From the NCBI RefSeq assembly GCF_000282215.1, contig NZ_AKJS01000010.1:121370-185369 (forward strand): DNA of 64,000 nt. The letters are read 5' to 3'. The stretch comes from Pseudomonas sp. GM21 (GTDB lineage: Bacteria; Pseudomonadota; Gammaproteobacteria; Pseudomonadales; Pseudomonadaceae). Position numbers and translations under genes: made by a program. Positions 1 to 7,093 of this stretch are shown piece by piece. Each line of letters starts with the position of its first letter. Within the stretch, counting starts at the first letter, position 1. The notes under the pieces were generated by a model. The model made no database searches and was not told the origin of the DNA. It saw only the letters and a list, made by a program, of their open reading frames with translations.

Positions 1-346
1 CACTACCGCCGAACACCTCCATTGGAATGATCCATTCCTTGGTGCCGCTCTCGGTCACCAGGCGCAGGAAACGCCCCTCGCTACCGTCATCGCTATTGGT
101 GGTGCGAGCGGCGACGGTCACGGGGGTGGCGATCCATTCGTCAGTGATCGGGCGGTCTGTTTTGTCGTCGTCGGCATCATCGTCGGCGGCACTGCGCTTG
201 AAGCCGTGCCAGTACACGCCGGGGCGCAATCTGCGGCCTTTCTCATTCGTCACCCAGTGATCGTAAACACCCCAGCATGGGCGCTCAGGTTCAACCATGG
301 GCGCTTCGGGGCGCAGGTTGATTACGTTGTTTTCAGGCGTGCGCAT
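1..346 (-). CDS. DUF927-type phage/satellite helicase, N-terminal part (runs off window)
   Basis: Reading leftwards from an ATG at 346, the frame stays open to the window edge, giving about 115 residues. The start reads MRTPENNVINLRPEAP, followed by a GVYWHG segment, a WIATPVTVAART segment and a RFLRLVTESG..WIIPMEV segment. This matches the beginning of DUF927 proteins, the helicase-like replication proteins of P4-like satellites and integrative elements (family knowledge). It overlaps the upstream Toprim gene by 14 nt, the usual primase-helicase pairing. The C-terminal ATPase part lies outside the window, so no catalytic motif can be confirmed. Confidence 0.7.
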   Translation of the reverse strand, partial: MRTPENNVINLRPEAPMVEPERPCWGVYDHWVTNEKGRRLRPGVYWHGFKRSAADDDADDDKTDRPITDEWIATPVTVAARTTNSDDGSEGRFLRLVTESGTKEWIIPMEVFGGS

Positions 347-1211
347 GGTCACGGCTCCAGATTGCTAAGTCGTTGAAGTCGGAGAGGGTTAACGGGGCAT
401 CAGCGGGCCACTCGGAAAACGTCACCAAGCCGCCACAGGCTGCGGCGGCGGCATTGGCGGCGGTGCGTCCGGGGTTGCCCTCGGTCATTCGGTCGTCGTC
501 GCCGGCAACGATGATTTCGGTGGTGTGGTATTCAGCCCGAAGCGCCAGCGCCACCGGCTTGAGGTTCCCGGCATTCATGGCGCAGGCGACGGTGTAGCCG
601 CTTTCGTGAAGCGTGGCCCCCGTGGCCCAGCCTTCGCAAATACACAGCGGCTTGCCGGGTGTGATACGCCCCATGGGCGAATAGCTGCCCTTGACCCGGC
701 CCCCGGCCAAGAAACGCTTGCTGCCGTCCGGGGCGATGCGCTGCAGGTTGACCAGCACACCACCGGCATACAGCGGCACCAGTAACTCGTCATTGCGTTG
801 GCGCAGGCTGTGGGAGCGAACGCCCTTAGCGATTAAATAGGCATGGTCAGGATCAGCGCGGCGAGCGTCACGCCACCAGCGTTGAGCAAGTGTTGCCGCG
901 CTCAGTTGGCGCTGGCGTTGCTCGGCTTCGCGCTGCTGGCGGGCCTGCTCGATGCGCTGGCGCAGCTGTTCGGCTTCGCGGTGGTCGGCAGGTTCACGAC
1001 AGCTCCAGGTGCTGGAGCCACCTGACTTCCAACTGCCGAACGCGCCCGACGCAATGCCGTCTAGATAGAGCACATACCAACCATTGAGCGAACCGGGCTT
1101 GTCGTCCGGAACGCGGAAACGGTGAATAGCACCATCAGGGATAGGCAACCAATCAAGCGGCCCATAGACCGACTGGAGCGCATCACGAAAAAGGATCGTC
1201 GCGTCTGTCAT
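333..1211 (-). CDS. Toprim-domain DNA primase of the island
   Basis: A 292-residue protein with a basic, Arg/Gln-rich coiled middle (about residues 75-110). The second half is Toprim-like: an acidic motif in LCICEGWATGATLHESG (about residue 190) and an IIVAGDDD motif (about 236), the metal-binding acid pair of Toprim primases. It would prime replication of the excised element together with the DUF927 helicase downstream. There is no clear N-terminal zinc finger, so it may be a short satellite form. Its ATG overlaps the stop of the preceding gene (ATGA), showing translational coupling in the island operon. Confidence 0.75.
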   Translation of the reverse strand: MTDATILFRDALQSVYGPLDWLPIPDGAIHRFRVPDDKPGSLNGWYVLYLDGIASGAFGSWKSGGSSTWSCREPADHREAEQLRQRIEQARQQREAEQRQRQLSAATLAQRWWRDARRADPDHAYLIAKGVRSHSLRQRNDELLVPLYAGGVLVNLQRIAPDGSKRFLAGGRVKGSYSPMGRITPGKPLCICEGWATGATLHESGYTVACAMNAGNLKPVALALRAEYHTTEIIVAGDDDRMTEGNPGRTAANAAAAACGGLVTFSEWPADAPLTLSDFNDLAIWSRDHAHA

Positions 1212-1432
1212 GCGGCCCCCTGTGGCGGTTCAAACCGTGCCAACACAGCGTTGAGCTTGGTGGTCGTCTTGCGCATTAGTGCGGCACGTTCACGATCTGG
1301 CTCGCTGTCACGCAATATCGTCAGGTCGTTGAAGATGCCGACCAGCAGGGCAAAGCTGTACGAATCGATATGCGGCGGCACGTCGTCACGCACGATGCTG
1401 GTGAATGGGTCGAACGGGATCACATCACCCAT
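1208..1432 (-). CDS. Small island protein, unknown
   Basis: 74 residues, beginning MGDVIPFDPFTSIVRDD and ending RFEPPQGAA. A single helical middle can be read. I recognise no family. It overlaps the gene before it by 8 nt and the primase gene after it by 4 nt, so it belongs to the same polycistronic island transcript. The dense packing supports a real gene rather than a chance frame. Confidence 0.6.
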   Translation of the reverse strand: MGDVIPFDPFTSIVRDDVPPHIDSYSFALLVGIFNDLTILRDSEPDRERAALMRKTTTKLNAVLARFEPPQGAA

Positions 1433-1715
1433 GGTTCACCTCCCGGCGATCAGCGCCAGCAAAGGCCCGACAGACCTGTCCGTTGTTCACGGCATGCCAG
1501 TGGGTAATGTCGTCGACGGCATCAACCAAACAGGCCGTCACCTGAGCCTCAGCACTACGCATAACTACGCGCCCGCACTCGGCGTCGGCTTCGGTCAGGA
1601 AGGGGCCCAGCAGTGCCTTGGGCACCTTTGGGTGAGTTACGTAAAACAGCTCAGTGGCTTTCTTCGGGCAAGCCGATCCCGTCAACGCTGAAGAGCGTTG
1701 TTGAAGGTTTTCCAT
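1425..1715 (-). CDS. Small island protein, unknown
   Basis: 96 residues beginning MENLQQRSSALTG. An ATG at 1715 has a GGAG motif 7 nt upstream and sits 3 nt after the stop of the preceding gene. The middle reads YVTHPKVPKALLGPFLTEAD, similar in style to the GPFLDEVEALGALQ stretch of its upstream neighbour, so the two may share a small domain or descend from a duplication. I know no function. Position inside the replication operon suggests a satellite housekeeping role. Confidence 0.6.
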   Translation of the reverse strand: MENLQQRSSALTGSACPKKATELFYVTHPKVPKALLGPFLTEADAECGRVVMRSAEAQVTACLVDAVDDITHWHAVNNGQVCRAFAGADRREVNHG

Positions 1716-1718
1716 CGT

Positions 1719-2249
1719 TTACTCCGCTGTCAGCAGCGCTAGGAGCCTGGCTCTAGCTAGTTCTTGATCGCTTTTTAAGCCCATGTACGGCGTTTTAAAA
1801 AAGTTCTGGCCGTACATGACGGCAAGCTTCCGATTTGGCATTTTTGCCTGGAGTGCTTGCAGTGCGCCGAGCGCCTCGACTTCATCAAGAAATGGGCCGC
1901 AGACACCGTAAGGAAGCCGATTCCCAGTAGGCATGCCTGGCAGGGGGACGCAGATGCTGAAGTACTTTTGGCGCGATATGCTGATGTCGTCAGTCGAGTC
2001 TTCTACATCTAGTTGGTGCGACCTAGAGTGGAATGCGCACAAGTGGTTTTCAGGAGCGTTGCGATTCAGAGCAATGTTCATTTCACACCTCCGACAGTTG
2101 GTTGACTGCGAGCGATGTGCTTCTGATAGCAAGGCCGAAAAATACGCTCCGGTAAGCCTGACATTGGCGTGGCGATTGTCGGAGCGTCTGGCGATGTGGC
2201 ACCAGGCTCGCTCAGTAATTTTAGTTGAGGGCTTCTTCGCGGTTTTCAT
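1719..2249 (-). CDS. Island protein, unknown; two possible starts
   Basis: 176 residues from an ATG at 2249 that overlaps the preceding stop (ATGA) behind a G-rich ribosome site. An internal ATG at 2081 (MNIALNRNAPENH) has a near-perfect GGAGGTG site and would give 120 residues; it may be the main or a second start. The C-terminal half, PLPGMPTGNRLPYGVCGPF and following, resembles part of the downstream 96-residue protein. Several Cys and His residues are present (CRRCEMN), but no defined metal site can be called. Function unknown. Confidence 0.55.
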   Translation of the reverse strand: MKTAKKPSTKITERAWCHIARRSDNRHANVRLTGAYFSALLSEAHRSQSTNCRRCEMNIALNRNAPENHLCAFHSRSHQLDVEDSTDDISISRQKYFSICVPLPGMPTGNRLPYGVCGPFLDEVEALGALQALQAKMPNRKLAVMYGQNFFKTPYMGLKSDQELARARLLALLTAE

Positions 2250-2461
2250 CGCTCCCCCCCATTCGACTCGATCATGCCTTCGAGCAGATCGGCCCAGGCC
2301 ATCGCAGTGTGTTGTGCAATAACGGCAGCGACACGGGCGACGATGATCGGAGTGGTGGGCGAGGCAATAACGGCCATGGCCACGCTGAGCAGCACAAGGA
2401 TTTCTTGCACGTCGCGCAGGTCTTCTAGGGAGCTATCGGTGGAATGAATGGAGGAGCTCAT
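2246..2461 (-). CDS. Small island protein with hydrophobic middle
   Basis: 71 residues. After a polar start (MSSSIHSTDSSLEDLRD) comes an apolar stretch of about 40 residues, EILVLLSVAMAVIASPTTPI and beyond, which could form one or two membrane segments or a buried helix bundle. Both ends overlap neighbours by 4 nt (ATGA), so it is translationally coupled. I do not recognise it. Confidence 0.6.
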   Translation of the reverse strand: MSSSIHSTDSSLEDLRDVQEILVLLSVAMAVIASPTTPIIVARVAAVIAQHTAMAWADLLEGMIESNGGER

Positions 2462-2718
2462 AAGGCACCGCCAAGACTCGACAGGTTTTCAGTGAGTCGG
2501 TCGAAGTCGCGCTCGGTGTCAGCCAGGTGGTTTTCGGATAGGAACAACCCAAGCTTGGACAGCGCAGCAGAATTGCGCCCTAAGGAGTACTCATGGTCGT
2601 CGCGGATTGCCGTCATGAGCGCGAACATCCAATCAGCGAACTCTCGGCCACAGTCCAGCTGGAAAACAGCCTCGTCTGCGACTTCTTTGTAGCTGGGTGC
2701 TTTGGCCTTGATGCTCAT
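2458..2718 (-). CDS. Small island protein, unknown
   Basis: 86 residues, MSIKAKAPSYKEVADEAV to LTENLSSLGGAL, acidic and helical. I chose the ATG at 2718 because it overlaps the upstream stop (ATGA); the same frame stays open to 3009, but that part lies across the neighbouring gene and has no sensible start. Family unknown. Similar small ORFs are common in Pseudomonas satellite/ICE replication operons (general knowledge, not checked). Confidence 0.6.
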   Translation of the reverse strand: MSIKAKAPSYKEVADEAVFQLDCGREFADWMFALMTAIRDDHEYSLGRNSAALSKLGLFLSENHLADTERDFDRLTENLSSLGGAL

Positions 2719-3194
2719 AGCACGCCTCCTTGAGATTCCAAGGTGCGGACGATTGCCATGTGGGCGTTGTAGCGGGCGAGGCGGACAGACAGGGACGAGT
2801 CGGCGCGGAGGGCGCTCAGAGCCATACGGCGGTGAGCAAGGGCGCGGATTTTGGACGGAATAAGGGCGTGCATAGGTGGAGCTCCAAGTTTCGATGGAAC
2901 TGCCACTTTCGCGACCAAGCGAATGGGTGGCAGCTGTGCGTAGGTTGGTCGACCGGGAACTTGGAACCCGGCAGGGCCGAAGCCCTCCCACGCACAGCCG
3001 CCATAACACGTAACTGCGGGCACAAAAAAAGCGCCTGCAATCGTGATGGGGCGCCTATGCGCCAAGTTACTCGGGCGACCAAGCCCGGTCGCCAGCAATG
3101 TGGCGACAGCCGGACAATACATCTGGCCAACCTTAGATGCAACACCCTGTTTCAGTTTGAGCAGTGTCGATGCTGGGTGGGCGATGGTCTTCAT
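2715..3194 (-). CDS. Putative Ash-like satellite protein
   Basis: 159 residues starting MKTIAHPASTLLKLKQGVAS, with a CYGGCAWEGFGPAGFQVPGR segment near the middle and a basic C-terminus. The Gly/Pro-rich CAWEGFGPAGF core is typical of proteins annotated as Ash family in Pseudomonas islands (my recollection of the family; moderate certainty). The start overlaps the Rha-like gene by ATGA and the end overlaps the next start by ATGA. A second frame is also open through most of this gene, so the coding frame rests on the coupling signals. Confidence 0.5.
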   Translation of the reverse strand: MKTIAHPASTLLKLKQGVASKVGQMYCPAVATLLATGLGRPSNLAHRRPITIAGAFFVPAVTCYGGCAWEGFGPAGFQVPGRPTYAQLPPIRLVAKVAVPSKLGAPPMHALIPSKIRALAHRRMALSALRADSSLSVRLARYNAHMAIVRTLESQGGVL

Positions 3195-3664
3195 GGGCGT
3201 ACGCCCTCCAGCTCGATAGGCAACTTCAGCTGCTCTCTCAAGTGCTCTACATGCTGGTGGATGCCAGGCTTGTCATAGCGCCAATGGGCCAGCCGGCGAC
3301 CGCTCTGGCTCGCTTCGTCCTTACGAGCCAGCAGCGTCTGGCAGGCGTGCCCATAGCGGGCTTCACGGAACGCCATAATCAGGCTCGACTTCAGCTCTAC
3401 GACGCGATCAGTGTTGCGTGAGAGGGACAGCAGGAAATAGCACTGATCTTCGTTGAGCAGCACGAACCGTTCAGGCCTACCACCAGCAGTACCGGCGCCG
3501 GGTTTCTCCGTTTGAAACGGAACAACCCCAAACCGCTCAAACTTGCTGATGTACCGCTCGATCAGGCCAAGCGTGTTCTTGGGTTTAACGCCCAGTTGGT
3601 CGGCCAGTACACGGCTATCTGCGCGAGCCTCACCTTTAGATTGGGTCAAAACGATAGCGTTCAT
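3191..3664 (-). CDS. Rha-family phage regulatory protein
   Basis: 157 residues beginning MNAIVLTQSKGEARADSRVL. The pattern ADSRVLADQLGVKPKNTLGLI ... GGRPERFVLLNEDQCYFLL ... VVELKSSLIMAFREAR is the pRha (phage regulatory protein Rha) domain: a winged-helix start followed by a conserved NEDQ/LSRNT segment. Rha proteins act in lysogeny decisions and interfere with growth in hosts lacking IHF in phi80/P22-type phages (family knowledge). Coupled by ATGA overlaps at both ends. Confidence 0.8.
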   Translation of the reverse strand: MNAIVLTQSKGEARADSRVLADQLGVKPKNTLGLIERYISKFERFGVVPFQTEKPGAGTAGGRPERFVLLNEDQCYFLLSLSRNTDRVVELKSSLIMAFREARYGHACQTLLARKDEASQSGRRLAHWRYDKPGIHQHVEHLREQLKLPIELEGVRP

Positions 3665-3972
3665 GCCGCCACCTTTACGCCAGGCTTAGCGATCAGGGTG
3701 TACACGGCCACGCCACGGTGGATGCGCCCCCATTCATCTGTAAGCGTTATCCGATTGGTGAGGATCTTGTAGCCGGCTGCCCGCAGATCGCAGATGCGCG
3801 CACCAGGGCGGCAGATGTTGAGCTCACGCATGATGGTGAACGTATCAATGTTGCCTTGCTCCATACGACCGGCAAGCCGATTGTTCTGCGCATTGTTGCT
3901 GGTGTCACTGATATCATTGCGGGGAGATGTTTCGTGGCTGGCCTGTTGGTCGGCCATTTTTTTTGTCTGCAT
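3661..3972 (-). CDS. Small helix-turn-helix island regulator
   Basis: 103 residues from the ATG at 3972 (MQTKKMADQQASHE); a longer upstream frame only overlaps alpA. A disordered N-terminus is followed by TIMRELNICRPGARICDLRA and GYKILTNRITLTDEWGR, the layout of the HTH_39-type domain (DNA-binding helix RPGARICDLRAAGY then a short beta wing). Probably represses or modulates the island promoter. Its stop overlaps the Rha start (ATGA), and its ATG lies directly after the AlpA stop. Confidence 0.65.
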   Translation of the reverse strand: MQTKKMADQQASHETSPRNDISDTSNNAQNNRLAGRMEQGNIDTFTIMRELNICRPGARICDLRAAGYKILTNRITLTDEWGRIHRGVAVYTLIAKPGVKVAA

Positions 3973-3973
3973 T

Positions 3974-4231
3974 TTAGGCCACCTTGCGCAATGCGATGCG
4001 TTGACGAACCCAGCCTTGAACCTCAGCCAGCACGAAGCCAACCGGCGATCCGCGTGACTTGCTGTTGCTCAGCGATACCGGACGGGGAAAAGTCGGGTCG
4101 TCTTTGAGGCGCTTGTAGACGGTGGCACGGGCAAGGCCGGTGATGGCCTCCACCTCAGGAAAACGGATGATCGTGTTTGCAGGGTCGAACTGTGAAGCGC
4201 TGGCGGCTTCGATTTGGCGAATGTTGCTCAT
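3974..4231 (-). CDS. alpA: AlpA-family excision/transcription regulator
   Basis: 85 residues, MSNIRQIEAASAS onward. The central motif IIRFPEVEAITGLARATVYK followed by DDPTFPRPVSLS and GFVLAEVQGWVRQRIALR is the MerR-like HTH of the AlpA family. AlpA proteins of P4-like elements activate integrase expression or act as excisionase and repressor (family knowledge). It heads the leftward operon, with an 80-bp gap to the gene before it that is likely to hold its promoter. A longer frame reaches upstream but lacks a good start. Confidence 0.8.
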   Translation of the reverse strand: MSNIRQIEAASASQFDPANTIIRFPEVEAITGLARATVYKRLKDDPTFPRPVSLSNSKSRGSPVGFVLAEVQGWVRQRIALRKVA

Positions 4232-4311
4232 GTCTGTTTCCCGTTGTTGATGGCGACGGGAAACAGGTTCGCAACTTTGATGATGCTTGAGGACGACAAA
4301 GCACCCCCATT

Positions 4312-5241
4312 TTAGAGGTCCATCTCGTGCGGCAAGGTGAGGCTTTTGTTCGTCTTTAGTGTCGTCAGAACAAAGTCGAAATCGAGCCCTTTTCTGTCGG
4401 CGATCTTTTTCGCCCAGCATTCCCGTAAAGCATCCATTTCACTTTTTGCTAACCGTTCGATTGTTCTCATCTCCAAGGGCCTTTCTACGAACGATAGGCC
4501 CAACAGATGAAACACGGCTTTTTTATGGAATGATTTTTGATGGCTGTAGTTGATGCGCAACAATTCAGATGCCAACAATCTTGTTGGTAGATCTGCGTCG
4601 TTCCGCCTGCTGGTCGGGCTCTCCAGGATATACGGCTCATCTAACAGTTTGATTGCACTGCGTGTTCTCACTTTGTACTTCAGTTGCTCCTTGAGATCTT
4701 CCGGCATCCAATCAACTGCTACGAGCTGCTCAAATTCAAGCAGAAGCTCCTTCATTCGTTGGATGGTAGATGGCCCGTCTATTACTTCCCTGTGACGAGC
4801 CCCGGAGAGGTACCTGCTGAGCGCTCCAGCTATGCTGGATATATTTCTGAGATATCGACTTCCGTGAGTTGCAATTCTAGAGGCCACATATCCAGGTAAG
4901 TAGTTATGCTTGAAGCTACGCCGAATGTAATCTTCAAAAATCCCCCCCCAACTTCCCCAGTCAGACTGACTGTAACCAAGGGTTTTGATTGCCAGCTTGA
5001 ATGCTGGCTCACTATCGAGCCAGGCTAGGCAAAAAATCCCATCTGCGCCTAGCGCTGCTTCGGTTTCCTCATCAAATGAAATAACGGAAAAGCTAACCAG
5101 ATCAAGAATTTCAGCTTCGGTCGGCTGGGCATCCTTAAAGGTCAAAAACTTTTCCCGGAGCCGCTCCCCTAACGAACTCCTGAGAGTTTGCCCCGCTTTG
5201 GATAAGCGACCAAACTGATCTGCTGTTGGCGGATTGCTCAC
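4312..5241 (-). CDS. Unrecognised cargo gene next to the integrase
   Basis: 309 residues from a GTG at 5241 with GGAGGG 8 nt upstream. The protein is largely helical and charged, with no signal peptide or membrane segment, and I see no Walker, nuclease, HTH or zinc motif. Notable stretches are GIFCLAWLDSEPAF (about residue 88) and a basic centre around TRSAIKLLDEPYILESPTSR. The DNA is visibly AT-richer than its neighbours, suggesting separate acquisition. It lies between int and the alpA operon, a slot where satellites often carry exchangeable cargo including phage-defence genes (family knowledge). Any function is conjecture. Confidence 0.65.
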   Translation of the reverse strand: MSNPPTADQFGRLSKAGQTLRSSLGERLREKFLTFKDAQPTEAEILDLVSFSVISFDEETEAALGADGIFCLAWLDSEPAFKLAIKTLGYSQSDWGSWGGIFEDYIRRSFKHNYLPGYVASRIATHGSRYLRNISSIAGALSRYLSGARHREVIDGPSTIQRMKELLLEFEQLVAVDWMPEDLKEQLKYKVRTRSAIKLLDEPYILESPTSRRNDADLPTRLLASELLRINYSHQKSFHKKAVFHLLGLSFVERPLEMRTIERLAKSEMDALRECWAKKIADRKGLDFDFVLTTLKTNKSLTLPHEMDL

Positions 5242-5414
5242 CGTTAATGCCCTCCGGCATTACTCAATAGATTGGCCAACCAGGCGGTTGAGTGTCCGTT
5301 TTTCACCCCGTCGGGCTAGGTTGGCCAAAACGCTTTATCTGTTCTGATACTGTGCATCTGAACAGTGATGGCTTTCAGTCTATATCTATCTACGCCGACA
5401 AAGGAAGGCCCGCA

Positions 5415-6725
5415 TCAGGCCCGTTTGATCGACACCACATTGACGGCGTCAGCCCGGTGGGCAAAGTCATATGGTGTGATGTGTTTTTCCCGATTAGCAT
5501 CCAGATAGTCGGCCCACCATTGCACCATCAGTCGGCGCGCTTCGATGTGTTCGGCCTTGTGGATGTATGCGGCACGTACGGTATTCCGCTCTTGGTGGCT
5601 CATCTGCCGCTCTACCGCATCCTTGCTCCACAGCCCCGACTCCACCAAGGCCGAACAGGCCATAGATCGGAAGCCGTGCCCGCACACATCGACCTTGGTG
5701 TCATACCCCATGCGGCGCAGCGCCTTGTTCACGGTGTTTTCGCTCATCGGCTTCCAGTGGTGGTGGTCGCCGGCAAAGACCAGATCGAAGCGCCCGGTCA
5801 ATCCACGCACTTGATCGAGCGATGCCAGTACCTGACGGCTCAGTGGCACCAGGTGCGGAGTGCTCATCTTGGAGCCGCGATGCGAGCTCTTCACGCCCTC
5901 GATGGGCTGGCGCTCGCCGGGGATTTCCCACATCGAGCGAGCAGTGTCGATTTCCCCCCAGCGGGCAAAGCGCAGCTCGCTGGAGCGGATGAACACCAAC
6001 AGGGTCAGTTGCACAGCGAGTTTCGTCAGCTGCCTCCCCGAATCGGCCTCAATGCGCTGCAACAGCTCAGGCAACCGATCCAAAGGTAACGCTGGGCGGT
6101 GAGCCGCCTTGCGGGTAGCAGTAGCCCCCTGAAGGTCAATTGCCGGATTACTGTCGATATGCCCATGCTGAACCGCCATGCGCATGATGCCGGTCATGTA
6201 CTGGCGCAAGCGCCCTGCCGTCTCCAAGGTGTCGCGTTTCTCGACTGCCTTAAGTGGCACCATCAGATCGCGGGTCTTTAGCTCGGTCACTGGCCGCTCC
6301 CCTATTGCAGGGAGCAGATGCGTTTCAATGCGACGTAGCACCGTCGTCGCATGACCAGGTGACCACTTCCGGGAACAAGCGGCGTGCCACTCCAACGCCA
6401 ATGCCTTGAACGTGTTGGCGCGGGCATTGGCCGCTTCAAACTTGGATTGCTTGGCGTGCTCGATGGGGTCTTGTCCGCGAGCCAAAAGCTCAAGAGCATC
6501 CGCTCGACGCTCCCGCGCAGCCTTGAGTCTTAAAGCTGGATAGTTGCCGAAGGTGGCCAGTCCAGACCTACCATCTGGCCTGGTGTACTTGAAGCGCCAG
6601 ACTTTGGTACCGCTAGCTTTGACCAGCAGGAACAGGCCCTTACCGTCGAACAGGGTGTAATCCTTCTCTCTGGCCTTAGCGGCGTCGCACTTGGGGTCAG
6701 ATAGGGGCGTAACGGTGCGGGCCAT
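5415..6725 (-). CDS. int: P4-type tyrosine integrase
   Basis: 436 residues from the ATG at 6725 (MARTVTPLSDPKCDAAK). A GTG at 6758 in frame is less likely. Domains in order: an N-terminal arm-binding DUF4102-like region (KGLFLLVKASGTKVWRFKY), a SAM-like core-binding region, and a C-terminal catalytic domain with FIRSSELRFARW (catalytic Arg), GHGFRSMACSAL (HxxR), QMSHQERN (second His) and AAYIHK (nucleophile Tyr). All active-site residues are present, so the enzyme looks functional. It is the last gene before tRNA-Thr, the likely attachment site. Confidence 0.93.
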   Translation of the reverse strand: MARTVTPLSDPKCDAAKAREKDYTLFDGKGLFLLVKASGTKVWRFKYTRPDGRSGLATFGNYPALRLKAARERRADALELLARGQDPIEHAKQSKFEAANARANTFKALALEWHAACSRKWSPGHATTVLRRIETHLLPAIGERPVTELKTRDLMVPLKAVEKRDTLETAGRLRQYMTGIMRMAVQHGHIDSNPAIDLQGATATRKAAHRPALPLDRLPELLQRIEADSGRQLTKLAVQLTLLVFIRSSELRFARWGEIDTARSMWEIPGERQPIEGVKSSHRGSKMSTPHLVPLSRQVLASLDQVRGLTGRFDLVFAGDHHHWKPMSENTVNKALRRMGYDTKVDVCGHGFRSMACSALVESGLWSKDAVERQMSHQERNTVRAAYIHKAEHIEARRLMVQWWADYLDANREKHITPYDFAHRADAVNVVSIKRA

Positions 6726-6763
6726 AGGTATACGTTTTCTCGTCGAACCGGAATACACCTAAA

Positions 6764-6786
6764 CATATACCTAAAATAGGTATATG
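6764..6786. promoter_or_regulatory. Inverted repeat upstream of int
   Basis: A perfect 10-bp inverted repeat, CATATACCTA then TAGGTATATG, separated by 3 nt, lies about 40 bp upstream of the int start. A further TAGGTATA copy lies at 6725-6732, overlapping the int start codon. This arrangement fits arm-type integrase sites or an AlpA/repressor operator. The binding protein is inferred. Confidence 0.55.
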
Positions 6787-6818
6787 CCTAGAGGCAGATA
6801 TAGGCAGCAATAAACAAC

Positions 6819-6844
6819 AAAGCCCGCACTAGGCGGGCCTTTTG
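6819..6844. terminator. Rho-independent terminator between tRNA-Thr and island
   Basis: GCCCGC at 6822-6827 pairs with GCGGGC at 6833-6838, with T-runs on both sides. It could end tRNA-Thr transcription (minus strand), or shield the island from host transcription. Confidence 0.6.
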
Positions 6845-6886
6845 TGGTGATCCGTATACTAATCGAGACAGATCTAAACAGTGTGT

Positions 6887-6962
6887 TGGTGCCCGAGACA
6901 GGAGTCGAACCTGCGACCTTCGCGTTACGAGTGCGCTGCTCTACCAACTGAGCTACACGGGC
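6887..6962 (-). tRNA. tRNA-Thr (anticodon CGT), likely island attachment site
   Basis: A 76-nt cloverleaf including encoded CCA. The acceptor GCCCGTG pairs with CTCGGGC, the anticodon loop is CTCGTAA and the T-loop is GGTTCGACTCC. A possible A-C mismatch sits at the base of the anticodon loop. The 3' end faces the integrase, the classical geometry for integration into a tRNA 3' end; the other att copy would be left of the window. Confidence 0.9.
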
Positions 6963-7022
6963 AGTGGGCTAAACCTAGCACCGGGTTCGAAGGCCAGCAA
7001 CTTCACACCCCGTTTTGCAGAC

Positions 7023-7060
7023 AAAAAAATGCCCCGCAGTTTTCACTGCGGGGCATTTTT
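7023..7060 (-). terminator. Terminator of the rpsO-pnp transcript
   Basis: A strong 12-bp stem (ATGCCCCGCAGT / ACTGCGGGGCAT), flanked by A7 on the left and T on the right. On the minus strand the stem is followed by a T-run just after pnp. Confidence 0.9.
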
Positions 7061-7093
7061 TATAACGTTGAAGCGGTCAGGCGTGGGGAGTGA

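Noticed and set aside
2719..3009. N-terminal extension of the 86-aa island gene
   Set aside because: No convincing start; the ATGA overlap at 2715-2718 sets the start of the shorter form.
6726..6758. Upstream GTG start for the integrase
   Set aside because: The ATG at 6725 begins the conserved MARTVTPLSDPK N-terminus; the extra 11 residues overlap the AGGTATA repeats.
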